This document shows, one piece after another, positions 11,101 through 24,739 of a stretch of 64,000 bases of DNA. Where the stretch lies: NCBI RefSeq assembly GCF_050947875.1, contig NC_134570.1, positions 105,611,622 through 105,675,621 on the forward strand, read 5' to 3'. A program made the translations under genes and the position numbers. The notes under the pieces were generated by a model. It searched no databases. It was not told the DNA's origin and saw only the letters and a list, made by a program, of their open reading frames with translations. Position 1 is the first letter of the stretch, and each line of letters opens with the position of its first letter. This DNA is from Dermacentor variabilis (lineage: Eukaryota; Arthropoda; Arachnida; Ixodida; Ixodidae).

Positions 11101-14100
11101 AAGTGTTTTATTCTTATGTCCTTTTCTCCCGCCAAACATGTCAAATAGAATTTCCATTCTCTTGTATTTTTGTACACTTGGATTACGCCTAGGCATCCCG
11201 AAAAGGCTTGCCAACCAGAGGGTACGCGTTCGCAAACATTGGTTGAGAAACTAAACTGTCATAGCTTTGGTATATAACTTCTTTGCAGGCTTCCTAGTGG
11301 TGGATTTCATTAAGTCTGCAGTGGATGGGAACACGTACCTGACCAAACTGATGAAGGAGAAGGACGAGTTCAACGGATTTCTGTTTGTCGCCATTGAGGC
11401 CAAGTAAGTTTCACAGTACTATTCACATTTGCATGGTGTAGATTCTGTGCAAAATGCGTGCCCCAGTGTACTCGACCACATTTTGATCTTGTGGCTGCAG
11501 GCCTCTTCAGAAGAAGATTTCCATGAGTTACTACAGCAACCTCCAAGAGGGCAAACCGGTGAAAACAGAGCCAGGTGAGGTCTGCATGAATTTGAGAGCT
11601 TGTGCCTGCTGCCCTACTAGTGCTGCTGTCTCTTGAAAGATAGCCGAGTTGCCGTTCAATAGTTTTGTTGCGTGTGATATACGTAGCAGCGTGAAAGGAA
11701 CAAGATATACGACATAAGACCTACGAACACTAGCAGGCTCATGCATTGCAAGCGGCTGTTTGCCTTCACTTGAGTTTTCTGCCTCTAGAAAGGAAGTGGC
11801 TCAAAATCAGTTTTTGCTGCTTACTCTGTTCAGAAATTAAGCAGCACCACACTATTTTGTTTAGTATATACGGAAAAGCTCTGGAGCGCATATGCGTGAA
11901 CAACTGAGGAGTTGGTAGAAACAGCCTATCAGTGAGACAGCTGTTGGTGGTTAACAAAAAAGGTCTTTATGACCTTACAATCGCTCTTATACCTCTGTCA
12001 CATGACAGATGTAATGTCATTCACAGTAAGTGACATTGATACCAAATGTGATTGAAGTCTTGCATTCCCTGTCTACACGGGTATACAAAATGGCATTCAC
12101 AGTTGATGGCAATGGTTATCAGCACCTTGCGCACGCAGGCACTCGTCAGTCTACATGTATACTTTCAGGTTGCGCTTGCGCAAATCGGTGAGGTGGCCTT
12201 CGCGTACTATCAGCAGCGCACGCATCTCATCGTCAGTCCAGTGCACTTTTCGCTTCTCATTCTCTGCTGACAAAGCTGTGGAGCTGGCTTCCATGGTTGG
12301 TGGATAGGCTTTAGCGTAGCTCCACTGTGAAAACAATACGAAGAAAGAAAAAAAAAAAAAACAGATGAGCGTTTGTGAACATGGCTGAGAAGAGGTGCTA
12401 GTGGCCAGTCGGAGACTGGGAATAAGAATATAGCTGCACAAACTACTTCAGAAATCGCGCTGGGCATCATAAAAATGCTAAACGTTCATAACAACAATTA
12501 CCGTATGACAACCTTTACTCTGATTACGTTTCATTTTTACTTATCAATTTCGTAATTTTTGCCAAGCTCCTGTCATCGAGATTACACAAGTCGCGCTTAC
12601 ATGAGCTCGGGGAACTCATTCAATGGGCGAATGCCATTATCTGTGAATGTCATTCACTATGCCCATGTAGAAGCAACAAAAATGGCATTAAGACCTAATC
12701 GCATTTGCTGTGAATGACATTACATATGCTATGTGACAGGGGTATTTATTGAATCCTTTATGCTATGCAGGGTAAGTTGTATATAGCGTCAGAAGAAGGA
12801 GTGGGAAAGGAAGCAGTGTCGTCAGTTTAAAAGCCAGCTCCTTACCCTGCTTTATGCATTAATAGCTTACAATGCTGGCTTACAATTATAATGTTAAAAT
12901 GATGAGCGCAGTAATACAGTCGAACCCGGTTATATCGAACTCGCAAGAAAACGCCTATCAGTTCGATATAGAGCATAATTCGATATAAGCCTGCTAAATA
13001 ATTGGATGTCATTAAAGCACATACCATTTATAAGATCACTTCATTGTTGAAAATAGCTTACTTTCGCAAAAATTAGTCCTGTATTTTCTTCTGCTTGGGC
13101 AATTTTGCTGCCTGCAACGCAAGCACTTTCCCACATTGTCAAAAGGAGCCGGAGCAGCTGAGGCCACAACCTTCTGCATTCACGCAGAAGCACCGGACTA
13201 GTGCGAGTGCACCAATCACTTCGGAGAATGTGGGCAAAGGACCGTCGTTGCTTTCCTCATTGTGCCCACTTTCATTTGTGCTCGGTGCAATGTCGGCAAT
13301 GTAGTCTTCATTTTCGGGCTCTTCCGTGGTCGCGACACCATCATCTGCACTCACAAACTCGTCCACCGTTGATTAGTCAACAGCTTCCGGAAATTCTGAC
13401 AGCTCGCTCCAAACTTCGGCAACACCGGCAACGGCTTCATTGCATTCATCAGAATTTAGTCATCACTGAGCACGCGGAAACCGGCACATATGAAAAACCA
13501 CTTGTACACAGCCGCGCGTACGCGTTCGGCGCCACGGGCACCGGATCGCAAGTTTGTCCACTTTAGCCCTAATTGTGCCGAGAGTGCTCCTCGGAATCTT
13601 GCACGCTACAGGGACATCCGACTTCCCATCGCGTTTGACCCGATTGATGATTTCGAGCTTCACGACGAAAGGTGAATTCAGCTGCTTCATTACAGTAACA
13701 CTGCAGGAGAAGGCCCACAAGGCGCAAACACAATGAACCCAGAAAAGCAGCAACACAACTCGCAATTTTGCCATCTTGCATGACGAGAGCGCAAGAGCCT
13801 CTGATTGGCTGTCTGAGGAAGCAGTGCAGGCGGGCCAGGATCATTTCTTGCTGGGGGGTGTCGCAAGCAGCGCGAGGCAGCGCGATCACGGTAGGGAGAG
13901 CAGTTGGATGGAGCCGTGCCGCCGGGTTTCCCCGCTTCTGCGAGGGAAAGCCAACTTCTGGGGGCACAGTACCGCCGCTTGATGTTCGATATATCGGGGG
14001 TCGCTGCTATTTTTATTCAATGTAAGCATAATTTTTGCTATATATACTCATTGTAACTATACCGTGACCAGAAATTGTTCGATATGTAGAATAATTTGAT

Positions 14101-17100
14101 GTAAACAAGTTGGATATAGTCGGGTTCGACTGTATATGAGATTGTATATCACTGTAAAAATGGACAACAAAACAAGATAGTTATGGTCACTCTAACCTGT
14201 ACAACCAAGGACACCAAAGCCACTTACATTATAGGAGTTCTGACATTTGAAGTTGTTGAACAACTACTATGTGCTTCTCATACATAAAAGGGTGATGCTT
14301 AGCAAGTACTATAAAGGTTAGGATACACTTATGCAAGATAGAATGTTAATTTAGTATTGAACCTTGAACTAGGGAACAGCACGAAAGACGGGGACAGAGA
14401 AGAGGCACACAACAACCACACATTAGTGTGTGCCTCTTCTGAGTCCTCTTCTTTTACGCTATTCCTTAGAACAAGGCGTTCATCCAACTACCTGACGCGT
14501 TCACTTTATTCATATTAAGGCTGGTCTAGAAATGCCTGACTTAGTGTCATGGCACAGAGAAAGAGCTAAATTTGCTGACATAGTGTAGCATCAAAGTTAG
14601 GCATGTTGATATTCCTTATTAAAAAAAAACATGGAACAGAGTGCACCTTCTGGCAACACTCTTGCATGGCAACTGCAGGGGTTGCAGGGACAGAATGAAC
14701 GAGTGCTTTGCATCAACCTCCTGGGTGCCAGAACTGAAGCTGGTTTACAAGAATAAGTATTAAAATAAATGATTTTGGGTGCTCTGACACTTTCTTTTTC
14801 TTTTTACCAGGGCTTGGGCCTTCACCTAATACAAAAACATGGCCAGTTGAAAATGCTGTGCCATTACTCCTTTAGAGGGACTTCGCTTTTTTTTTTCTGG
14901 TTCGCTGATGGGAATCTCCAATTTCTTGTTACATATTTTAGGAGCTTAAGGTAGTGCCCGCTTCTATTGTTCTCAAAACTAATTTGACACCTCATTGAAA
15001 TGAGGACATTGACCTTAACACAAAAGCACCTCATATTTCACTATCTTGTAAGGCTTCACACCACAGCCGCTATCCCAAACTTCACATCTTCGTTTTCTCA
15101 TGTTTTCTGTGTTCTTTGCACTGTAACAACGTATTCAGTTTTGCAAGTGCACTCCCTTCGCAGAATTCCCAGCAAACAGAGAGCACGTGTTTAAGTTTCT
15201 CTCTCTGAAAAGCTGCAGAGCATCTGTGCCCCATTGTTGCTCAGTGCAAGATGGTTCTCGAGCCTGTGATGACAATCAGGTTTCGTTCATTTTTTGTCAG
15301 AGTTAACAATTTCATCCAGCTTTCAAAACATGCAACGACGTTTTTAGCTCTGCAACGTTTATTTTCATTTTAAAAGGATGTTATCTATGTCACTAAGATG
15401 GAACATTCCATTTATTTTAAACACGCACTAATTATTTGGTGTTGGTGCGAATTCAATATGTCCTCCTTGAGTACAGCAGTCATAGCAGCGCCGATAATAT
15501 TCCCACGCTTCATAACTATGTAATGGATTTTTGCAGAGACAAGTTCAGTATCTAATTAGTACTGTGAGCTAGTTTTCAGTAGGTCTTTAAATTAACTATG
15601 TAGAAAACCTAAAATGGCTTTTTCAAGTTCTTACTAGACTTTCTTTCTTTCTTCTCAGGCTTCTATGCGTTTGGCAACAGCGTACCCCCACAGTTTTGGG
15701 CCAAGGTCAGATATGGAAAACAGAAGTTTGAGGAGCTCATCAGGCAAAACAACCGGTTCTCTCAAAAGGATAAACTTCTGAAGAAGATATACGATTTCCT
15801 GGATGACCCAACGTCGTGAGGCTTGCCATATTTTGTTCCAGTGCAGTTATTCCAATTGTGAATGTTGTAGCTGTTATTCCTTGTACCATGTTTTGTCACA
15901 TGATGCTTGCACCTTTTCTCACGGAAAATTGATGTGAAGTCGGGGGTGTGCAATAATTATGTGGCTAAAATTTTTTGGTAAGGTGTTCTAAGTGTTGAAT
16001 ATAAAAAAAGAAAAGAAAAATGAAGCGGCTTTGTGTCAGGTTTTGCACACCAGCCACTATAAACTCAAACGAAATACCGTATTTACTCGCATAATGATCG
16101 CACTTGCGTAATGATCGCACCCCTGAATTTCGTCATCAGAATTCGATTTTTTAAATTTTTCGTGTAATGATCACACCCCGAAGTTGCCGCAGTGATATGT
16201 CATGTGCCAAGTCTAGTTAATATTGATTGCGCTTACCATCTGTCAAATGCTATGTGAACGACTCTTCAAGACAAACCAAGCCGTCTGCACGCACCAAACA
16301 TTCTTCAGTAGATGCCTCATTTCATTACTTTCATCACTTTCCACACTTCCATGACTAAAAAAAAGCTGCAACCAAACTTTCCTTTATTATGCGTAGGCTT
16401 TATAATGGTCGTGGTCAACAACAAAAAAGGCGCCTTTCGAGTCTTCTCATCTGCACTCGTGGGCACGCAACAAATCGCAAGCGGCAACAATAGTAGCCAC
16501 GTTTACAGTGATCCGTTAAATGTGTACCCTATTCATACGCCGATGCTTGTAACACAGCTAAGATATTCACCCACCCTTAGCGGTATTAGGATAGTAGTGA
16601 AGACAGATGCCGCAGTTTCCGCAGCATGCCGGCCATGTGTTTCTATGTCACTGGCAGCTAAGCGCGCCCATCTGTTTCTGTCCCCTCAAAGTCGACATGG
16701 TTATGTTATTGCCGCAAACTTGCCGATATTAACAATGTTATTCATTACTGATATGGAAGAAACTGTTTCAATGCACGTAATGTACTCACGAGAAGAAAAA
16801 AAATTCGCGTTCGGCGCGTTCAGCTTGCTCCGCCGGCTGCCATTTTTGTTTTGGTGTCCCGCAGCAAACGCGAGACGAAAAAATTTCTTTTTCATTTCGT
16901 GGGAAATTTAACCTGTGTAATGAGCGCACCCCTGATTTTGCGTCAATTTTTCTGACAAAAAAGTGCGCTCATTATGTGAGTAAATACGGTATTACTTTGA
17001 AAAGCCACTTGCTTTTATAATAAAAGCATAGGTTCTACACAAGGAGGAATTGTGAAGGATCTTATTCACAGGTGCCAGGTAAACAGTCACTGAACGGATA

Positions 17101-20100
17101 AATAAAGTGGCTCGGTCCCAACTTATTCATAGTTGATGCCAATATTGATATAGGAAAACTCGGGCAACTGCAGCTGCAGTAATTTTCGGTGCGATGGTTA
17201 CGAGAGGAAAGAGGAATTCAAATTTTTGATGGCCAATATGGGGGGTGCGAGTGTTATGTGAGTAAATAAGATATTAGCTCGGAGTGATGGTGATGAAGAC
17301 GGGTAGCTACGTCGCGAGGCCTCAGCCTCGACCTCAGTTGAAAACCTGTCATCGTGCAGTAAGATTGCTGTGCATTCTGATATGGGGAATGAAGGAAGCA
17401 TCATGTGCTTGGAGCAGTACCATCTAAAATTGCCTTTCATTTAGGACGCGAGAAGGCCATCTTGCAAGAAGGTCAGCCATACAGAAGTCCTCCAAGTTCT
17501 TGGGAAACTGAATAGTGGGGATAGGGGTGCACAATAAGGCAGATCATTGCTCATACTTGCTCACTGGTATTTTTCGCAGGCTATGTACCAGTTACTCAGA
17601 CTCATGCATACTCACACTGGCCAACACTCACTTGCATTCATAGTCGCTTCCATTTGCATTTACTGGCACCCACTCAGGCTTGTACTCATGTTCACTCACA
17701 CTCACGTACATACATACTTGCATTCACTCAAAATCAGCGTCACTGACCTTTGTTTGTACTCCCATTAACCAGCGGTCACTCCCGTTCATATTAATGTCGA
17801 CTCAAACTAACCAACATGGACTTCCATTCATGCTCCCACCCTTCGTCACTCAATAGTGCTGTAACTCACGTCTGTGAAAGCGAGTATGTCGTTGTGCTGG
17901 TAACTCAGTATGCTGAGCTATTACATTGGGTTCCCAAACTGTTCGACTTGTCAGAGAGCTTGTTATTGTGAACGGGGTTCACCTTAAAGGAAGTGTGCAG
18001 TATTGCTGTATTAAACAACTTTGTATGCCCAAATTATAATGTGAAAGGGTACTTTTGACTGCCCACAAAACAAAGGGAACATAAAAGCTACAATAGACTT
18101 AAAATAGGGCTTTTTACCACAGAGTCGTGAACTACGCATTACAACAGCGCATGCGTGCCACAGCACCCGATGTGGGGCTCGGCTGGCACAGTTGAGCTTT
18201 AGTAGTGACGCTGCATGGACAAGTATTATTTTTTTTATCTATGTCAATTGATTCTTTAGCACGCCATATTTCTCATCTTATAAATGAAGATTTCAGATGT
18301 AACGTCGACGCATGCTCTTTAAATGTCTATTTAAGCAAAATTTTCAGTTGTTTTTTGTCCCTAATCAAATACAGTGTGCCCTCGTTAAACTAACCCTTGT
18401 TAATTGGGAAAATGGGATAATTCATAGTCTTCTGGTCCCAGCAGGTATATGCGTTATTCAATGACATCAAACTCTCTTTAATTCGGACGTATTTGGCTGC
18501 ACTCCAGTTAATTCAGACAACCCTTAGAGCATCCGAAATTGGCAGCACCAAAAAGCAAATGTGGCACTAGATTCAAATTGAAACAAAGTGGCTGATTCCA
18601 CATCACCATGGCCATCAATGGAAATCGTAGGGGAATCACAAGAATACGAGAATGCTTAGTGCCTATTTGGCCTGTCAAACCTTCTTTCTTCTATTTACCA
18701 ACATGCATGACACCGCATTGACTGCGTGCTTTCAGAGTTGCAAAGTCTGCCATCCATGATCAGGGTGTTTACCAAGCGAGAAAACCAGGAATTCTCAGGG
18801 ATCTTGAATAGTCTATAAATACTCAGGAAAAAACTTGGGGAATTCGTGCTTCTGTCAGGGAAAATTAGCTGTAATTTTAGGGATATAAACTCGCAAACTC
18901 TATAGGGATTGTAACGATTCGTCTTTGATGCCATGTTGTCGGCTGGAGGAGTTGCCAGTCTACAGTCACCGACCGACTTTCCGGACACCCGATAGCTCAG
19001 AAAGCTTCGTGGCACCACCATATCCCATAGAGTCAATGTGTAAGAACGTCTGAAATTTTGGACGCAAAAACCCTTCGCCGTCCGATTTTCCGGACATTTT
19101 GCAGTCCGCAGGTTCGAAACGGCATTAATGAAAGGCACCACCGCCGCCTCAAACCGGCGCTCTCGCACGCATATCAGCTGGCAGCCGTAGCCACCACCGC
19201 GGCAAATGCTAGGCCTAGCTGCTTCGACGTTCGCTATTAAGCTTCTTGCCATTTGGTGCCATGTTTTTCATTGAAAGAATTTGCTGCTGTCAGCAATGGC
19301 ACTGACTCCGACTTGTGGTCCTCACAATGGGCTTCGAAGCTCGGAAAGCACGGTGCTTTGCATTATGCCGGCCCCAAAAGTCAGCTTTTCCTCAATACAG
19401 CAATATTGTGCAGTGATACATATGCAAAGATATTGTGGTGAAGCATAACTAGCGTGGGAAGGGGCAAATGTCGCGGGACACAGTTTGTATTCATTAATTA
19501 TACATGCGTCCACCCGCCGTCTCTTGTCACAGTGCGAGCACCGATATGTGTAATAAGTGTACTGGCAGGCCTTTTCGGATGTGCCCGTGACGATTTGAAC
19601 CCTTTGGGGCAATAAAAGACATGCATTCATTTTTTCGAACTGCCCAATCTTTTGGACGTTTTTGTGGCGCCTAGGAAGTCCGAAAAATTGGACGTTGACT
19701 ATACAACTGACCTAGAGGATGCTTCAAATGGTCCGTGGGGAAAATGCATGGTGGAAGGAGGACGATAACAGAAAGGACCTATGCATTGACAGGGTGTCTA
19801 CCAACCGGGAAAACCGGGAATTCTCAGGGATTTTCAGTAGTCTGGAAAAACTCAGGGAAAACTCAGGGAATTTGTGCCTCTATCAGGGAAAATTAGGTGT
19901 AATTTTATTGAAAGGGTCGAAAGTCGCGGTGAGGCTGGCTCGAGTAACAGACAGGAATCGTAATGAATCGTCTTTGACGTCCTGTAGTTGGCTGGAGTTG
20001 CTACCAGTGTACAGTCAATGACCGACTTTCCGGATTCCCGATAATTTGGACGGCTTCGCGGCACCACCACGTGCTGCATAGAGTCAATTTGTATCAGAAC

Positions 20101-23100
20101 GTCTGAAATTTCGGACGCAAGAACTCTTCGCCGTCCGATTTTCCGGATGTTTCACCATGACCGCATTTCCGAAATGGCATTAACGCCACCACTGCTGCCA
20201 TTTTGATTACCTCGCCGCCTCAAATCGGCGTTCTCGCACTCAGATCCGCTGGAAGCCGTAGCCACCACTGCGGCAACGCTAGGCATTGCTGCCTCCACGT
20301 TCGCTATGAAGTTTCTTGCCGTTGGGTGCCATGTTTTTTATTGAAAGAATTCACTGCTGTCAGCACTGGCACGGACTCTGCCTTTGCGGTCTTAGCGATT
20401 GGCTTAGAAGCTTGGAAAGCACGGTGCGTTGCCTAATGTCAGATCCCGAAAGTCCGCTTCGCCTCCTTACAGATATTTTACTTGGTGAAGCATATGCAAA
20501 AGTATTGCAGTGAATCATAACAAGCGTGGCAAGGGGCTATTGCCATGGGACACACTATGTATTCCTTAATTATACACGCGTGCACCCGGTATTTCCTGTC
20601 AGAGCACGAGCACCAATATGCCTAATACGTGTACCGACAGGCCTTCAGAGCGTTTTCGAATGTGCCTGTGGCGGTTTGAGCCCTTAAGGGCAGTAAATGA
20701 CATGCATTTATTTTTTTCCAACTGGCTAATTTTTTTGACGTTTTCGCGGCCCCTAAGGAGTTCAAAAACGAGGACGTGGACTGTGCAACTGACCAAGAAG
20801 ATGCTTCAAATGGTCCGTAGGGCGAACGAGTGGTGGAAGGAGTACAAGAACAGAAAGGACCAACGCACTGAGGCATGAACGGGGAAGGAAGCGTGCTGCC
20901 GCCATTTTGAAGGAGCTTGAGCTCAAAAAACAAAGTGTTGGCTGATGCCGAGATGCAAGTGTCCCTCATCCAAGCCAAAATAAACTCTTAAAATAAGTAA
21001 AACACAACACTGAGGCGTCGTGCGCGGGCTGAGAGCATATCGGAACAGTTAAGGTTGACTTCCGAGCTGTTGAGAGAGAATCTCAATTGTGACAAAGTTT
21101 GGGCCTCATACCACTGAGCTTGCTATCAATTGATGCAAATAGCCCATATTCGAAGATATTTGCTCTTGTATGCATCTCCTTTTTTATTCATATTTGAAAA
21201 TGTCCGACTCGATTTGCAATTTTTTTCGAAGAGATTTTATTTGCTGTGCATTTTACTAACTTCTCCCTTCTATTCTCTTTTTGAATAACATAAACACTAC
21301 TCCTTAGTATTCAAATTGGATTAAGTCGTTTTTTTTTTATTTTTTATTTCATATGCTTACTAGAGAGTGACAGCACCGGGCGATTTGGTTTCAGCTTGGC
21401 TTGACAAAAAACATAGTTCTGCATCACTCAGGGAATTTTGCAAAGGCACTCGGAAAACCTGAAAAACTCAGGGAATTTGGAAATGTTAACTTGGTAGACA
21501 CCCTGATTGAGGAATGAACTTGAAAGAAAGCATGTTTCCACTTCAAAACAAAGTGTTGGGTGACGTCGAGATGCAGATGTCGCTCATCTAAACCAAAATA
21601 AACTCTTTAAGCAGTGAAATGCAACACTGAGGCATTGTGCGCAGGCTGAGAGTATGTCAGGACAGTTGAGATTGACACACCAGCTGTTGAGAGAGAATCT
21701 CACTTGTGACAAAGTTCAGGCCTCATACCAATGAACTTGCTGTCAGTTGATAGAAATAGCTCATATCCCCTTCAGTCACAGCGTCCACATTTGTGGACGC
21801 GACCTATTTTTGCCCTTTCTGTGCAGTGGTAGTAAGGAATAAAGCAGACATTAAGTTTAGGGTAAATTGATCATTCTGATAATCTAAATTACTTCCATTT
21901 TACTTCTGAATGGCATGTATCGTTACAGAATACAACTTTGGTGAAGGCACTATCATGTTCTACGTGATGTTTGTACTGGGGCCTGTCCGTAGCAACCTTG
22001 AAATAAATTTTTTCTTTCTTGAATTCGAGCGGGGGGATTTAATCATTTTGATGAAGAAACGTAACATGATTGACTTTACAATATTCAAATATTTAATTAC
22101 TCTGTAATTATGATGACTCATCATAAAATTCTCTAACAGTCATTCTGTCACCTTGATTTGCTTTCAGTAGAGTCTCAAGCACAATCTATGCTTCGCATAT
22201 GTACCGACAGTCGATCATAATTCGTGACTGAAAGGAATATTCGAAAATATTTGTGTCTGTATGCATCTTCTTTTTATTCATACTTGAGAATGTTTCGCTA
22301 GATTTGCAATAAGCTTTACCATTTTTTTCAAACATATTTTATTCGCAGTGCATTTTAGTAACCATTCTCTTCCGCCTTCTTTTTGAATAAAATAAATGCT
22401 GCTCATTACTATTCAAACTGAATTAACTGTTTTTTTATTTTTTAGCATGCTTAGTAGAAGGTGACACCATCGGGTGACATGCTGCCAGCCAGTCTTGACA
22501 TAGAACGAAGTTCTGTGTCACTCAGGAAATTTTGCAAAGGCATTCAAGGAAAACCTGGAAAAGTCAGCGAATTTGAATATTTCAACTTGGTAGACACCCT
22601 GATGGTAGCACCGATAGCAATCACAGTTTCATCTGCAGCGGTTAAGGTGTTTTGTGTTGACCAGTGCTTGTTTGCTGCAAGCCTTCAAAACTGCATAGTC
22701 ACCATCCATGATTGCTTTGATAATGACTGGGGATTCATCCACAGCAGCACTTGTGGCAAACATTCGTTTATTTTCATCATGACAGTGCGTATTGGCCGCA
22801 TAGGCACCATCTGTGATCATGTCAATAGGGACAATGGTTGTGGCAAACCGTAGTTTCCTTTGACTTACTACATGTTGGCTGCAGGCCTGCAGAACTGTGT
22901 AGTCACCACCCATGATTGCGACGATATGACCATGGTTTCGTCTGTAGTGGTTGCAGCGAGCAATAGTTTCACTTTGAAATGCAATGCGTGCGTAAATGTC
23001 ACAAATACGGGGAAGCTGTCGGGTATGAAAAGCGATTCCACCCCCCCAGCTAAATCGCGTTGGATAGACGATCTGTTGTTGACCAACTCACTGGCGAAAA

Positions 23101-24290
23101 AATAATCTGGATATGCGTGCGATGGTGAAAAGCGTGCGATGGTGAAAAGCGTGCGATGATGAAAAGCGTGCACGAGATGAAGGTGTGGGTCTTGCACCGC
23201 ACTGCAAATGAAGTCAGGAAGTGAATGACAGGAAGTGCAGCTTCTGCACTTCTCTTGTGCTAAATGAAAGCCAGATTTGTTAAATTTAAATTAAATTATG
23301 AGGTTTTACGTGTGAAAACCACTTCCTGATCATGAGGCAGGCCATAGTGGGGGACTCTGGAAATTTGGGCCACCTGGGGTTCTTTAACGTGCACCCAAAT
23401 CTAAGTATACGGGTGTTTTGGCATTTCGCCCCCATAGAAATGCGGCCGCCATGGCCGGGATTCGATCCCGTGACCTCGTGCTTAGCAGCCCAACACCATA
23501 GCCACTAAGCAACCACGGTGGGTCGCCAGATTTGTTTCATTCAGTAAATAAGTGTGTTCATGCAGTAAGAATTTGTTTATTATTCTCTTAATACCCTTGA
23601 TAATTCAACATTCGCTTAATTCAGTCAGTTTTCTTTCGGTCCTGGGAAATCTATATTAATGAGGTTTTACTTATTAGATTGTGTCAGAATAGGAGTATCT
23701 ACGCAGTCTGTGAGAGATGTGAAACTAAAATATTGTAGCAGAGTGCAAATGAATGAGGGGCAGAAGGCAGGCGATATTGGGGCTAGGTTTCAGCCATTGA
23801 GGTTGTGTTACTCCTTGAGAGTTCACATTACAGTTCATTGATGTGCAGTTTTCATTTGTAGCTACCCAGTGGATGACGCCATGAGAAAGCAGTCACAAGA
23901 GCCTGAGTCAAACTTGAGGCTGATGAACCAGATGAAGTACATCTTGCCCAACTACAATTATGGCACAAGGTACTACCTCTCCGTTAACAAAGTAGTCTGT
24001 CATCATCACTGCCAATGTCACAATTTTTCTTGCAACGATACTTTCTAGACAGCATAAAAAATTCACTAGAATTGGCTAAACATTCTTGTGAATCTGCTGA
24101 AAGTGAGCTAAAGAAATTTCATGCAAATTTCACTCCGTACAAAAAATTATGCATGCATTACATGTACATCGCACACATAATGCGAAGATGTGGGATTGTT
24201 CCCCACCTGCTGCAAGTTGTTTTTCGTCCACTTTCAATTGCATTAATTTATAATTTCTTTAATTCATTTAGTAAGTACAAGTAACCTTTC

Positions 24291-24356
<66 letters not shown>

Positions 24357-24644
24357 CTCATAAGTCTGCTGAAAGGGAGCTAAAGAAACCATGCAAATTT
24401 CACTCCGTGCAAGAAATTATACAGGCATTATGCATGCATCGCACATGTAATTTGAACAATCTGAACGATCACACATCTTCGCACTACGCACGCATCGCAC
24501 GCATAATGCGAAGATGTTAGATTGTTCCTCGTCTGTGGCAAGTTGCTTTTTCGTCCAGGTTCAATTCCATTAATTTCTCATTTCTTTAATTCAGTTTGTA
24601 AGTACAAGTAATTTTCCATTTGTTGTCCTTGGTGGCTTCTTACC

Positions 24645-24739
<95 letters not shown>

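Larger units (their letters stand above)
6294..11288 (+). other. TANGO2 intron 2
   Basis: A 5-kb intron. It holds an unidentified minus-strand ORF (7737-8135), a degenerate foldback (arms about 8799-8840 and 8942-8985, sharing CCACCTGTGGC) and one copy of a dispersed repeat (10555-10760). The rest is unremarkable AT-rich sequence. Confidence 0.8.
11575..15658 (+). other. TANGO2 intron 4
   Basis: A 4.1-kb intron occupied by two DNA transposon relics (11992-12742 and 12917-14132) and a palindromic repeat (14362-14476). The remainder, 14480-15658, shows nothing recognisable. Confidence 0.8.
18372..23671. mobile_element. Possible large Tigger-like outer element
   Basis: The left edge CAGTGTGCCCTCGTTAA and the right edge TTAATGAGGTTTTACT are weakly inverted (CAGT-AAACCTCGTTAA type) and both are bordered by TA. 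It encloses two nested transposons and a SINE. The similarity between ends is limited, so the boundaries are tentative. Confidence 0.4.
15816..23861 (+). other. TANGO2 intron 5, transposon-rich
   Basis: The largest intron (8.0 kb). It holds a TA-flanked MITE (16077-16989), a possible Tigger-like element (18372-23671) with two nested 5-bp-TSD transposons inside, and a SINE (23274-23525). The part from 17000 to 18370 carries CACTCA/ACTCGCA-rich low-complexity text near 17550-17850 and no gene. Confidence 0.8.

Noticed and set aside
16312..16911. 199-codon ORF in the TA-flanked MITE
   Set aside because: It has no recognised domain, sits in a non-autonomous element and lacks features of a transposase. 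Chance openness is more likely.
22629..22913. Minus-strand frame with twofold similarity ([10 protein letters not shown] / [10 protein letters not shown])
   Set aside because: The internal repetition is real, but I recognise no family, stops flank it, and it lies within transposon sequence. There is not enough to call a gene.
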